Source: Salibacterium qingdaonense
Lineage (GTDB): Bacteria; Bacillota; Bacilli; Bacillales; Marinococcaceae
Length of the DNA stretch: 64,000 nucleotides
Direction of reading: 5' to 3'
Assembly (NCBI RefSeq): GCF_900114715.1
Contig: NZ_FOTY01000005.1
Location: forward strand, 62,001 to 126,000
Shown here: piece by piece, positions 8,351-16,061 of the stretch
How the letters are laid out: every line of letters starts with the position of its first letter
Position numbering within the stretch: position 1 is the first letter of the stretch
The notes under the pieces: generated by a model
Told to the model about the DNA's origin: nothing
What the model saw: only the letters and a program-made list of their open reading frames with translations
The model's database searches: none
Translations under genes and position numbers: made by a program

Positions 8351-10129
8351 TTATAATTCCTGTTTGTCCTGCTTCAGTTTTCTCCATAGCGTGGTTCTAT
8401 TAATTCCAAGTCGTTTGGCTGTCTGGGAATGATTATGATTTTCCTGTTCGAGCACCTGTTTAATGACGCGTGTTTCTATTTCACTCAACGTCCCGCTCAC
8501 TTGAATGTTGGGGTATTCCCATTTTTGCGGAAGAGCCTGTCGTATATTTTCCATCTCGAGATAGGACTCCCCGGCGATAAGCACTGCTTCTTCAATCACC
8601 CGGTACAGCTGTGACACATTTCCCGGCCAATCGATTTCCTTTAGGAGCTCCAGGCTCTCTTCCCTAATACCTGATATCTGCTTCCCATACCTGACATTAC
8701 TCTCATTTATGAAAAGACTGGACAAGCTCTCTATATCTTCTTTGCGTTCCCGCAGAGGAGGGATATACAGTTTCAGCTCTGCTGCCTGATCATACAGCGA
8801 ACCCAGGAAACTTTGCTGAACGAGGGGCTCCAGCTCACACGAAGTAGAGGATATAACCTGTGTATTCCCTTTTGCTTGCAGCGCACGGCTGACCATCTGC
8901 TGCCCGCTGCGGGACAAGGCATCAATGTTTTTCAGCAGAACGGTGCCGCCTTCTGCGAGAGAGACCAGCGAATACCCCTCAAGCGGGTCGCTGCTGATCC
9001 GTTCCAGTTCATTCTCCGTGACTTGTTCACAATCAATGGTTACAAAAGGAGAACGGTGCCTTTCGCTGCTGAGATGGATAAGCTCAGCTGTCCGTCCTTT
9101 TCCCGTGCCCCTTTCTCCTTCTATTAAGATATTCCTCCCTGCCCCGGCAAATGCCATGGCTTTCTCATACATCTTATTCATTTCTACACTTTCGGAGATA
9201 CGCCCTGTCAGCACAGTCGAAGGACCGGTTGTCCGGTGCTGGTTCGACTGGATATCCAGTCCGCGTACAGCTTGTATGTCGTCAATATCCAACAGGAAGA
9301 ACACACCGAAAGACTCTTCTTTCTCTTGGATCACCTGTGACTGAATAAGCCACATACGGCTGTCCTTCTCATACAAAAAGGAGTATGAGGGACTGCTTTC
9401 GATCTTCTGAAACACATCGTCCATTCCACCGAAATAATCCCACACAATGTTTTGGATAAATGCCGGATCATCCGTTCCAGCATACTTCACCTTTCCCTTC
9501 TGATCCAGTACGGCAACATCCTGCTGCATGTTTCGTAATACAACGTCGCCGATCCCATACCATGCTTTCATATTTTCCACAATGTTATAGGATTTGCGCG
9601 CTTCATAAAACGCCTTGCTGACACTTTCTCTTCCTGACGTCAATAAAATACCGTTCAGCCCAAGCTCTTCGGCTATCCGAACGGTGATAACATCACCAAT
9701 AATAACCTGGTATCCGTTTTTCTGAAGGGCCTTCAGTCTGCTCTGCACCTCATCGGCTTCTGTAATCGTAATGGTTTTCACATCAATGTCCACCAGCGAA
9801 CAGACGGCGGAAGCTCCTTCTGCAATAGCGGCGAAACCAACAATCGCTGCTTTACCGGGAAAGTCTTTAATCAGGGTAATGACTCTCAGCATGTCATACC
9901 CCGACACTTCTACTTCAATGACCGGAATCGAGACCTGTTCCTGGATAAGCTCGGCGGTACCGCCGCGGCTGATGATAATATCCGTTCCGTTATTCTCCGC
10001 TTCCTTTGCATAATGTAAGCCGGCATTTAAGTCACCGGTTTCCACAACCAATTCAAACGGCTGATTCTGCCCCAAACTTAAAAGGAGTTCCTTTAAACCC
10101 GGATACGGAGCTATAGCAAGAATTTTCAT
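8351..10129 (-). CDS. PrpR-type transcriptional regulator with degenerate AAA+ domain
   Basis: 592 residues from the ATG at 10127-10129, chosen because AAGGAGG sits just upstream and because the predicted promoter starts transcription near 10159; a longer reading from 10159 is unlikely. Order: PrpR_N sensor domain (1-170, VETGDLNAGLHYAKEAENNG and ISRGGTAELIQ), a PAS-like middle (about 185-290), an AAA+ domain, and a Fis-type helix-turn-helix at the end (HSQTAKRLGINRTTLWRKL). Walker A (GERGTGKG, 338-345) and the arginine-finger segment PLRERKED (458-465) remain. The GAFTGA loop is missing, and Walker B reads GGTVLLKN instead of the usual ...DE. It probably acts without sigma-54 and controls the operon downstream. 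Confidence 0.88.
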   Translation of the reverse strand: MKILAIAPYPGLKELLLSLGQNQPFELVVETGDLNAGLHYAKEAENNGTDIIISRGGTAELIQEQVSIPVIEVEVSGYDMLRVITLIKDFPGKAAIVGFAAIAEGASAVCSLVDIDVKTITITEADEVQSRLKALQKNGYQVIIGDVITVRIAEELGLNGILLTSGRESVSKAFYEARKSYNIVENMKAWYGIGDVVLRNMQQDVAVLDQKGKVKYAGTDDPAFIQNIVWDYFGGMDDVFQKIESSPSYSFLYEKDSRMWLIQSQVIQEKEESFGVFFLLDIDDIQAVRGLDIQSNQHRTTGPSTVLTGRISESVEMNKMYEKAMAFAGAGRNILIEGERGTGKGRTAELIHLSSERHRSPFVTIDCEQVTENELERISSDPLEGYSLVSLAEGGTVLLKNIDALSRSGQQMVSRALQAKGNTQVISSTSCELEPLVQQSFLGSLYDQAAELKLYIPPLRERKEDIESLSSLFINESNVRYGKQISGIREESLELLKEIDWPGNVSQLYRVIEEAVLIAGESYLEMENIRQALPQKWEYPNIQVSGTLSEIETRVIKQVLEQENHNHSQTAKRLGINRTTLWRKLKQDKQEL

Positions 10130-10165
10130 GCCATCCTCCTTCGTTGCAATATTAAACATAATTTC

Positions 10166-10195
10166 ACTATACCAGAAAATGAATGCGCTTGTAAA
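10166..10195 (-). promoter_or_regulatory. sigma-A promoter of the PrpR-like regulator
   Basis: Coding-strand TTTACA (10190-10195), 18-bp spacer, TATAGT (10166-10171) preceded by TG one base apart. Predicted transcription start is near 10159, so the upstream in-frame ATG at 10157-10159 would be at the very 5' end and the ATG at 10127 is the likelier start. Confidence 0.65.
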
Positions 10196-10297
10196 AAATA
10201 ATTGATAAATTATTCAACATATCGGAGTGCTGCTTCATCACAGGTATTTACTTTACATACTTTTTCTTTAAAATAATGGTGGAAGGAGTGATGGTGC

Positions 10298-10594
10298 GTG
10301 GAAAGTGGCTTTTTTGAACAGGTATACAGCATCGTAGAAGATATTCCCAAGGGAAGGGTGGCAAGCTACTCCCAGATTGCACGAATGCTCGAGCAGCCCC
10401 ACAATGCCCGGGTGGTGGGATGGGCTATGCGTCAATCACCGCCGGAAAGAGAGCTTCCCGCCCACCGCGTGGTGAAACAGTCTGGTGATACCGCCCCCGG
10501 ATTTCTGGAACAGCGGACCCTTCTGGAAAACGAAGGAGTTGCATTCGACCACAAAGGCAGAGTCCGCATGGAGGACCATCAGTGGGAACGATAG
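10298..10594 (+). CDS. alkyltransferase-like (ATL) DNA-binding protein
   Basis: 98-residue member of the MGMT/Ogt C-terminal domain family. The DNA-binding segment KGRVASYSQIARML and the ARVVGWAMRQSP arginine-finger region are present. The methyl-acceptor motif, normally PCHRV, reads PAHRVV here, so the active-site Cys is Ala and alkyl transfer is not possible. Such ATL proteins bind O6-alkylguanine and hand lesions to nucleotide excision repair. Start is a GTG at 10298 with GGAAGGAG upstream. The downstream small membrane-protein gene overlaps its 3' end. Confidence 0.9.
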   Translation: MESGFFEQVYSIVEDIPKGRVASYSQIARMLEQPHNARVVGWAMRQSPPERELPAHRVVKQSGDTAPGFLEQRTLLENEGVAFDHKGRVRMEDHQWER

Positions 10595-10863
10595 ATAAAA
10601 TCAACATCCCCCCTATTCTTTTCCGTTCTCTAACACCTTATCTCTATAGTAAAATTGTCGCTTCCTCTATGGGGGAGCGGCCCGGCTGGCTGCCGGATCA
10701 ACTGGCTGTTCTGCAGGTTCTTTTTGCTTTAGGCGGTGTGCTTTCCATCTTTTTCATCGGGATGGCACTGCTTTTGCTCACTGCTGTCCTCATTGTGCTG
10801 ATAGTGTTTGCACTGACCGGTCAGTGGCACCGCATCCCGCTGCTGATCCGGTTTATTAAATAG
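10582..10863 (+). CDS. small membrane protein of unknown function
   Basis: 93 residues, not recognised. The GTG start overlaps the last 13 bases of the ATL gene and has GGAGGA eight bases upstream, so the two are probably translationally coupled. The N-terminal 35 residues are polar to mixed; residues about 41-80 form one long or two short hydrophobic helices (VLFALGGVLSIFFIGMALLL), ending in a basic tail. It reaches to 13 bp before the convergent rpsN stop. No function can be inferred beyond the coupling. Confidence 0.6.
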   Translation: MGTIDKINIPPILFRSLTPYLYSKIVASSMGERPGWLPDQLAVLQVLFALGGVLSIFFIGMALLLLTAVLIVLIVFALTGQWHRIPLLIRFIK

Positions 10864-10876
10864 CCGGATCTTCCCT

Positions 10877-11146
10877 TTACCAGCTCGATTTTTTCACGCC
10901 GGGAAGCTGTCCTTTATGAGCAAGATCCCGGAACGCAATCCGCGACAAACCGAATTTGCGCATATAGCCGTGCGGGCGTCCGGTTACTTCGCATCTGTTG
11001 TGAAGCCGTGTCGGGGATGCATCACGCGGGAGTTTTTTCAGCGCCTCGTAGTCGCCTTTTTCTTTTAGTTCTTTGCGCAGCTCTGCATATTTTTCAACGG
11101 TTTTTTGTCGCTGTTTTTCTCTAGCTATCTTTGATTTTTTAGCCAT
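10877..11146 (-). CDS. rpsN: 30S ribosomal protein S14, zinc-independent paralogue
   Basis: 89-residue S14 of the long, Cys-free (C-minus) type: [20 protein letters not shown] at the start and [19 protein letters not shown] in the body, with no CxxC zinc ribbon. In B. subtilis such a paralogue (YhzA) replaces the zinc-containing S14 during zinc starvation and is controlled by Zur. Here it is the last gene of an operon behind znuA and a COG0523 GTPase, 19 bp after the latter, consistent with that role. ATG at 11144-11146 with GGAGGAAACG upstream; the longer upstream reading lacks a ribosome binding site. Confidence 0.95.
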   Translation of the reverse strand: MAKKSKIAREKQRQKTVEKYAELRKELKEKGDYEALKKLPRDASPTRLHNRCEVTGRPHGYMRKFGLSRIAFRDLAHKGQLPGVKKSSW

Positions 11147-11165
11147 CGTTTCGTTTCCTCCTTTG

Positions 11166-12353
11166 TTAAATGCCTGGTATTTTCTGCTTTTCTTCTTCAA
11201 ACGATTCACGCCATTCTTTCATTTCACCTGGTTGAATAAGGCATTCATCGAGCGTCCGTTCGATATAGTCGGTGTCCAGATCGACGCCTATAAACACAAG
11301 TTCTGTTTTGCGGTCTCCGTAAGGGTGGGCTTCCAGTTCTTCTCGTGCTTCCGGCTGTTCCCTGAGAATTTCACCTTTTTCCGCGGACGGCAGCGCATCC
11401 ACCCAATACGTGACAGACTCGAGTGTAATAGAAGACGAAGCCTGGGACAGCATAAATGCCATCGTATGATACGTGGAAAGCCAGGCGATGCCTTTAGCTC
11501 TCGCGATGTCTTTCGGGTACTGTTCAAACCACTGCTTCAGCCTTTCTGTGTGAAACGGCATTCTGCGGCGGTACACAAAAGAACGAATCCCATATTCTTC
11601 GGTCTCCGGGGTATGCTCTTCCTCCTCCAGTTCCCGGAGCCAGCCGGCTGATTCACTGGCTTTCTCAAATTCAAACAGGCCGGTGCCCAGAATGTCCTGC
11701 AACTCCACATTGCCGTAATTGGTCTCAATCAGTGCTGCTTCCGGCTGCAGTTTGCGGAGAAAGGCAATCAGCTGCTCTCTTTTTTCCGCCGGAACCATAT
11801 CGATTTTGTTAACCACCATAACGTCACAGAACTCCACCTGGTCGATTAAGAGATCAACTACCTGCCGCTCATCTTCTTCGACCGCTTCCTGCTTTCGGTC
11901 CAGCAGTGATTCCCCTGATGAGAAATCCTCCCAGAAACGATTCGCGTCCACGACGGTTACCATCGTGTCCAATTCACAGTACTGGGTAAGGTCGATTCCC
12001 ATTTCTTCATCGATATAGCTGAATGTCTGCGCCACCGGTACCGGTTCACTGATGCCGGACGATTCGATGATGATATAATCGATATCCCCCTGCTCAGCCA
12101 GCCGCTGCACCTCGATAAGCAGATCTTCGCGCAAGGTGCAGCAGATGCAGCCGTTTGACATCTCCACCATTTTTTCCTCCGTCCGCTTGAAACCGCCATG
12201 TTCAATAATGCCGGCATCCACATTGACTTCACTCATGTCGTTGACGATGACTGCCGTTTTCAGGCCCTGTCGATTGTTCAACACATGATTCAAAATGGTC
12301 GTTTTTCCCGCACCGAGGTACCCGCTCAGTACGGTCACAGGAATTTTTCTCAT
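11166..12353 (-). CDS. zagA: COG0523 zinc metallochaperone GTPase (ZagA/YciC type)
   Basis: 395-residue G3E-family GTPase. Walker [10 protein letters not shown] is at 11-19, the zinc-binding CxCC motif Cys69-Ile-Cys71-Cys72 sits in NGCICC, and the guanine-specificity motif NKID lies in [11 protein letters not shown] near 181. The C-terminal CobW_C domain follows. In B. subtilis ZagA delivers zinc under limitation and is Zur-repressed. The gene lies 32 bp behind znuA and 19 bp before rpsN, downstream of two Zur boxes, which supports the zinc assignment over cobalt or nitrile hydratase chaperones. Ribosome binding site AAAGGAGG. Confidence 0.92.
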   Translation of the reverse strand: MRKIPVTVLSGYLGAGKTTILNHVLNNRQGLKTAVIVNDMSEVNVDAGIIEHGGFKRTEEKMVEMSNGCICCTLREDLLIEVQRLAEQGDIDYIIIESSGISEPVPVAQTFSYIDEEMGIDLTQYCELDTMVTVVDANRFWEDFSSGESLLDRKQEAVEEDERQVVDLLIDQVEFCDVMVVNKIDMVPAEKREQLIAFLRKLQPEAALIETNYGNVELQDILGTGLFEFEKASESAGWLRELEEEEHTPETEEYGIRSFVYRRRMPFHTERLKQWFEQYPKDIARAKGIAWLSTYHTMAFMLSQASSSITLESVTYWVDALPSAEKGEILREQPEAREELEAHPYGDRKTELVFIGVDLDTDYIERTLDECLIQPGEMKEWRESFEEEKQKIPGI

Positions 12354-12385
12354 GTTCTTGTACCTCCTTTCCCTTCAGATTTTCA

Positions 12386-13546
12386 TTAATGGCTGTGATC
12401 GTGGCTGTGGTCATGATTATGGCTGTTGTTTCCCTCGGTTTCTTCAGTGGAACCACCTTGATTCGAGCTGCTGGATGGATTTGCAGCTGCACCTTCCAGC
12501 GCCGTTTGAAGGTTGTCCAGATTCTGCTGCATCAAATCGAAATAACCTTGGTTATTCTGGATTTCTTCTTCGGTCCGCACGGACAGATTGTGGAGCTGCA
12601 GTGCTTCGGCTCCAACTTCGTCCTGAATCACCTCTGTCACTTTCGAAGTGACGTTCTGCTCAAACATGACGTGTTCGATACCTTCGGACTCAACGGTACT
12701 GATGATATTCTGCAGTTCTTTCTGGGATGGTTCCGATGATGGAGCAAGTCCTGATACGCTGATCTGCTCCAGTCCGTACCGATCTTCCCAGTATCCGTAC
12801 GCTGCGTGGGAAACGATGAAACGGTTATGTCCTGCTGATTCTGCAAGCTGGGAAAACTTCTCATCCAGATCGGATAGACTGTTTTTTAGTTCAGAAGCAT
12901 TTTCTTCAAAAAGGTTTTCCTGCTCCGGGCGCAGTTCAATGAGCTGGGATTTAATAGTGTCTACAGCTTCCTGAGCACGCACGGGATCCAGCCAGGCGTG
13001 GGGATCAACGCTGCCGTGGGAGTGGGAGTGGCCGCCGCCTTCTCCACTGGAATGATCGTGGGAGTGGCCGCCGCTTTCTCCGCCGGAATGATCATGCGAA
13101 TGACTGTGAGAATGATTATGTCCGCCGCTGAATTCCAGAAGGTTCATGCTGCTTGCCACCTCAAGCGAAGGTATGCCCTCTTCCTCCATCGTGTCGTTGA
13201 CAGCTTCAGCAAATCCTTCCATGCCTGCTCCGTTCATTATGAATAAATCCGACTCTGCCATATCGATCATCGTTTGACTGGTTGGTTCGTAACTGTGAAG
13301 ATCAGCACCGGCGGGTACGATATTTGTTACCTCCACCTGATCTCCGCCGATTTTTTCCGTCAAGTCCTGCCACGCAAACAATGTCGTATACACTTGCAGC
13401 GGTTCCTGCTCCTGATTGCTCCCGCCGCTTGTCTTCTCACCTGTGTTGTCCTGAGATGCATTCTGCCCTTCCTGTCCTCCGCCGCATGCAGCCATAACCA
13501 TAATCACTGCTGTAATAAGGAGGTAAATAAAACCCTGACGCTTCAT
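12386..13546 (-). CDS. znuA: zinc ABC transporter substrate-binding lipoprotein
   Basis: 386-residue cluster A-I metal-binding protein. A lipoprotein signal ends at Cys21 (VMAACGGG). Predicted metal ligands are His84 (ADLHSYEP), His183 (DPHAWLDP) and the His in IVSHAAYGYW. Between the first two lies a His-rich loop (143-177) and the protein ends in a second His-rich tail, both typical of zinc rather than manganese carriers. First gene of the Zur operon. No permease or ATPase genes are in this window, so the membrane parts must be encoded elsewhere. ATG with AAAGGGG upstream. Confidence 0.94.
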   Translation of the reverse strand: MKRQGFIYLLITAVIMVMAACGGGQEGQNASQDNTGEKTSGGSNQEQEPLQVYTTLFAWQDLTEKIGGDQVEVTNIVPAGADLHSYEPTSQTMIDMAESDLFIMNGAGMEGFAEAVNDTMEEEGIPSLEVASSMNLLEFSGGHNHSHSHSHDHSGGESGGHSHDHSSGEGGGHSHSHGSVDPHAWLDPVRAQEAVDTIKSQLIELRPEQENLFEENASELKNSLSDLDEKFSQLAESAGHNRFIVSHAAYGYWEDRYGLEQISVSGLAPSSEPSQKELQNIISTVESEGIEHVMFEQNVTSKVTEVIQDEVGAEALQLHNLSVRTEEEIQNNQGYFDLMQQNLDNLQTALEGAAANPSSSSNQGGSTEETEGNNSHNHDHSHDHSH

Positions 13547-13568
13547 TCATCTATACCCCTTTCAATTT

Positions 13569-13583
13569 TCGTAATAATTACGA
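13569..13583. promoter_or_regulatory. Zur box 1 (downstream of -10)
   Basis: TCGTAATAATTACGA, a perfect palindrome identical to the Bacillus Zur core TCGTAATnATTACGA. It lies about 13 bases beyond the -10 of the znuA promoter, so bound Zur-zinc would block transcription. Confidence 0.88.
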
Positions 13584-13596
13584 TTTACATTATTTG

Positions 13597-13625
13597 ATTA
13601 TAGTGCAATGCTTACGTTTTGTAAA
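13597..13625 (-). promoter_or_regulatory. sigma-A promoter of znuA-zagA-rpsN
   Basis: Coding-strand TTTACA (13620-13625), 17-bp spacer, TATAAT (13597-13602). It is flanked by the two Zur boxes, the upstream one overlapping the -35. Confidence 0.8.
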
Positions 13626-13644
13626 TAATAATCATTACGATTTA
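13622..13644. promoter_or_regulatory. Zur box 2 (overlaps -35)
   Basis: TAAATaaTAAT-C-ATTACGATTTA matches the extended Zur consensus TAAATCGTAAT-N-ATTACGATTTA with two mismatches, both in the left half. It covers the -35 hexamer of the znuA promoter. Confidence 0.75.
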
Positions 13645-13660
13645 ATGCACAAAAATAAAT

Positions 13661-13695
13661 CAACCCCCTTCCCAGCTGCTGTGAAAAGGGGGTTG
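13661..13695 (-). terminator. terminator after the EamA transporter gene
   Basis: Inverted repeat CAACCCCCTT / AAGGGGGTTG with a 15-base loop, followed on the minus strand by ATTTATTTTTG. It lies 7 bases beyond the transporter stop and shields the znuA promoter. Confidence 0.85.
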
Positions 13696-13702
13696 ATGTT
13701 TG

Positions 13703-14581
13703 TCAGCTTGCTTCTTTCTCTGTTTCTTCATGATCTTTACGGTTGTTTTTCAAGAACATGTAGAAGGATGCTCCGAAAATAACGATGTACCCTATAAGAC
13801 TAAGCAGCGTCGGCACCTGTCCGAACAAAAGTATACTTAAAAGGGCCGAATATACAACAGTAGAATAGAAAAAAATCGAGATTTCTCCCGCCGGCGCAAA
13901 CTTATAAGCAAGCGTGATGCCAAACTGCCCGACCGTCGCAAAGGCTCCGGCTGACAGAAGCAGAGCCCATTGCTGCCAGCTCATCGGTTCATACAGAACG
14001 AAGAGAAACGGCAGCAGTATAATGGTTGTAAAAAAGGAAAAGTAAAAGACGACGGTGTAATGCTTTTCCCGGCTGCCAAGGACGCGCAGGAGTGTATAAG
14101 CGCCTGCTGCGAACATGGCCCCCACAACCCCGACAATATAAGGGAATATCTCCACGGAGAATTCAGGCTGAATAATGAACAAAGCACCGGCAAATGCAAT
14201 CAGTACAGCAACGACTTGATACCGGTGAACCGTTTCTTTCAGAAAAAGCGCCGAGAATATAATAAGAATAAACGGACTGAGTTTATTAAGCATTTCTGCA
14301 TCGGAGAGCACCAAATGATCAATGGCATAGAAGTTCAGGACGATTCCCACTGCCCCGAGCGCGGACCGGCTGAGCAGCAGCTTCTGGTTTTCTTTTCTGC
14401 CAAAAATCCGCTCCCGGTGATATAATACAAAACCCAAGGTGATAAAAGCTGCGACAATATTGCGGAAAAAAGCTTTCTGCATCGTCGGCAGATCGCCGGA
14501 AAGCTTCACAAAAGCCGCCATAATGGAAAATCCCAAGGCAGAAACCAGTAATAACAAAATACCTTTATTGCGGTCTGACAT
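13703..14581 (-). CDS. EamA/DMT family transporter
   Basis: 292-residue integral membrane protein with about ten hydrophobic helices in two EamA repeats (starting near GILLLLVSALGFSIMAAFVK and VVGAMFAAGAYTLLRVLG). The family exports metabolites or amino acids and takes up some others; the substrate is not predictable. Length is normal. It is transcribed alone, upstream of its terminator and with no other gene in the operon. Confidence 0.88.
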   Translation of the reverse strand: MSDRNKGILLLLVSALGFSIMAAFVKLSGDLPTMQKAFFRNIVAAFITLGFVLYHRERIFGRKENQKLLLSRSALGAVGIVLNFYAIDHLVLSDAEMLNKLSPFILIIFSALFLKETVHRYQVVAVLIAFAGALFIIQPEFSVEIFPYIVGVVGAMFAAGAYTLLRVLGSREKHYTVVFYFSFFTTIILLPFLFVLYEPMSWQQWALLLSAGAFATVGQFGITLAYKFAPAGEISIFFYSTVVYSALLSILLFGQVPTLLSLIGYIVIFGASFYMFLKNNRKDHEETEKEAS

Positions 14582-14817
14582 CTATTGTTCCTCCTATTTC
14601 CCGAAACCATGCAGAGCGAAAAAACTGGTACATTCCGCCCCACCGACACACTATATTAATACAAAACAGCGGAAATGGAAAGAATTCTGCTTCGGCCGCT
14701 CTTTTGTTCATCCGAAAAGTTTCAATCTAAGACTACAGTAAGACCCCCGAATCGTGGTATAGTAGAGACGGGCATGTCATCCAATAATTATTATGATCAT
14801 AAAAGGAGTGGACCTAC

Positions 14818-15705
14818 ATGAACGAAAAGCAGTTGGAACAGATGAAAAACGGCAAAGGTTTCATCGCTGCACTGGACCAAAGCGGCGGCAGCACACCGAA
14901 AGCACTGGCACTTTACGGTGTAACAGAGGATCAGTATTCAGGCGAAGAGGAAATGTTCGATCTTGTACATGACATGCGTACGCGGATCATCACAGCCCCT
15001 GCGTTTGATTCCGAACAGATCATCGGCGCTATTCTGTTTGAACAGACGATGGACCGCGAAATTGAAGGTCTTTATACAGCCGACTATCTTTATGAGAAAA
15101 AAGGTGTTGTGCCGTTTCTGAAAGTCGACAACGGCCTCGATGCTGAAGAAAACGGCGTACAGAAAATGAAGCCGATTGCCGACCTTGAGGACAAGCTGAG
15201 ACGCGCAAACGAGCGCAATATCTTCGGTACTAAAATGCGCTCTGTCATCAAAGAGCCGAACGAAGAAGGCATCAAAGCGGTCGTTGAGCAGCAGTTTGAA
15301 CTCGGCCGTCAGATTATGAATGCCGGCCTCGTTCCGATCATTGAACCGGAAGTGGACATCAACAGTTCCAATAAAGAGAAGTGCGAAGAAATGCTGAAAG
15401 AAGAGATTCTCAAGCATCTCAACGAGCTTAACGAAGACGACCGCGTCATGCTCAAACTTACCATCCCGACCGTAGCCAATACGTACACAGAGCTCATTGA
15501 GCATCCGAATGTAGTACGCGTTGTGGCTCTTTCCGGCGGGTATGAAATTGACGAGGCGAACCGCAAGCTCTCCGAAAACAACGGCCTGATTGCCAGCTTC
15601 TCCCGTGCGCTCACACAGGATCTGAACGTGAATCAGACGGATGAAGAATTCAACAACAAAATGTCAGCAACGGTCAACTCCATTTACCAAGCTTCCATTA
15701 CGTAA
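14818..15705 (+). CDS. fda: fructose-bisphosphate aldolase class I
   Basis: 295-residue class I aldolase of the bacterial FdaB type. The N-terminus [20 protein letters not shown], the TMDREIEG segment and the EPEVDI strand (176-181) are family hallmarks; the Schiff-base Lys is most likely Lys213 in VMLKLTIP. It cleaves fructose-1,6-bisphosphate without a metal, in glycolysis or gluconeogenesis. Start ATG with AAAAGGAGTGG upstream. Transcribed alone and closed by a strong terminator. Confidence 0.93.
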   Translation: MNEKQLEQMKNGKGFIAALDQSGGSTPKALALYGVTEDQYSGEEEMFDLVHDMRTRIITAPAFDSEQIIGAILFEQTMDREIEGLYTADYLYEKKGVVPFLKVDNGLDAEENGVQKMKPIADLEDKLRRANERNIFGTKMRSVIKEPNEEGIKAVVEQQFELGRQIMNAGLVPIIEPEVDINSSNKEKCEEMLKEEILKHLNELNEDDRVMLKLTIPTVANTYTELIEHPNVVRVVALSGGYEIDEANRKLSENNGLIASFSRALTQDLNVNQTDEEFNNKMSATVNSIYQASIT

Positions 15706-15727
15706 GTGGAACGCTCAGCAAATATCA

Positions 15728-15769
15728 AACGCTCCCGATTATCTTTTCTAATAATCGGGAGCGTTTTTT
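15728..15769 (+). terminator. terminator after the class I aldolase
   Basis: Perfect 15-bp stem AACGCTCCCGATTAT / ATAATCGGGAGCGTT, then TTTTTG. Confidence 0.95.
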
Positions 15770-15832
15770 GTGTTATAAGGAAGGCATCTCTCCACACCGG
15801 CTTATGTCTACTAACCATCTGAAATAATGGAT

Positions 15833-15970
15833 TAGTGTCCATAAAACGATGTTCTATGGACACTACGGCGCTGAATGGAGGTGGGTAGTGGCTGCCGGCG
15901 GAGGCCCGCAGCCACTACCTGCCTGTGCGTGCAGCTTAGTGTCCACAAACAAATACTCCGTGGACACTAA
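15833..15970. repeat. TAGTGTCC hairpin element, locus A1
   Basis: Three hairpins in a row in the convergent gap between the aldolase and the ABC-F pseudogene. The outer two share a sequence: TAGTGTCCATA/TATGGACACTA (15833-15865) and TTAGTGTCCAC/GTGGACACTAA (15936-15970). The middle one is GTAGTGGCTGC/GCAGCCACTAC (15885-15918). The same TAGTGTCC motif recurs at 22269-22425 and 34845-35046. The rest of the gap (15971-16061) shows nothing recognisable. Confidence 0.8.
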
Positions 15971-16061
15971 AAGCACCGTCCGAGCAGCTAATGACTTCTG
16001 AGAATTCTGATGGTGACCACATTATCCTCTATGATAAAATCCAACGTGTTATATCAGAATA

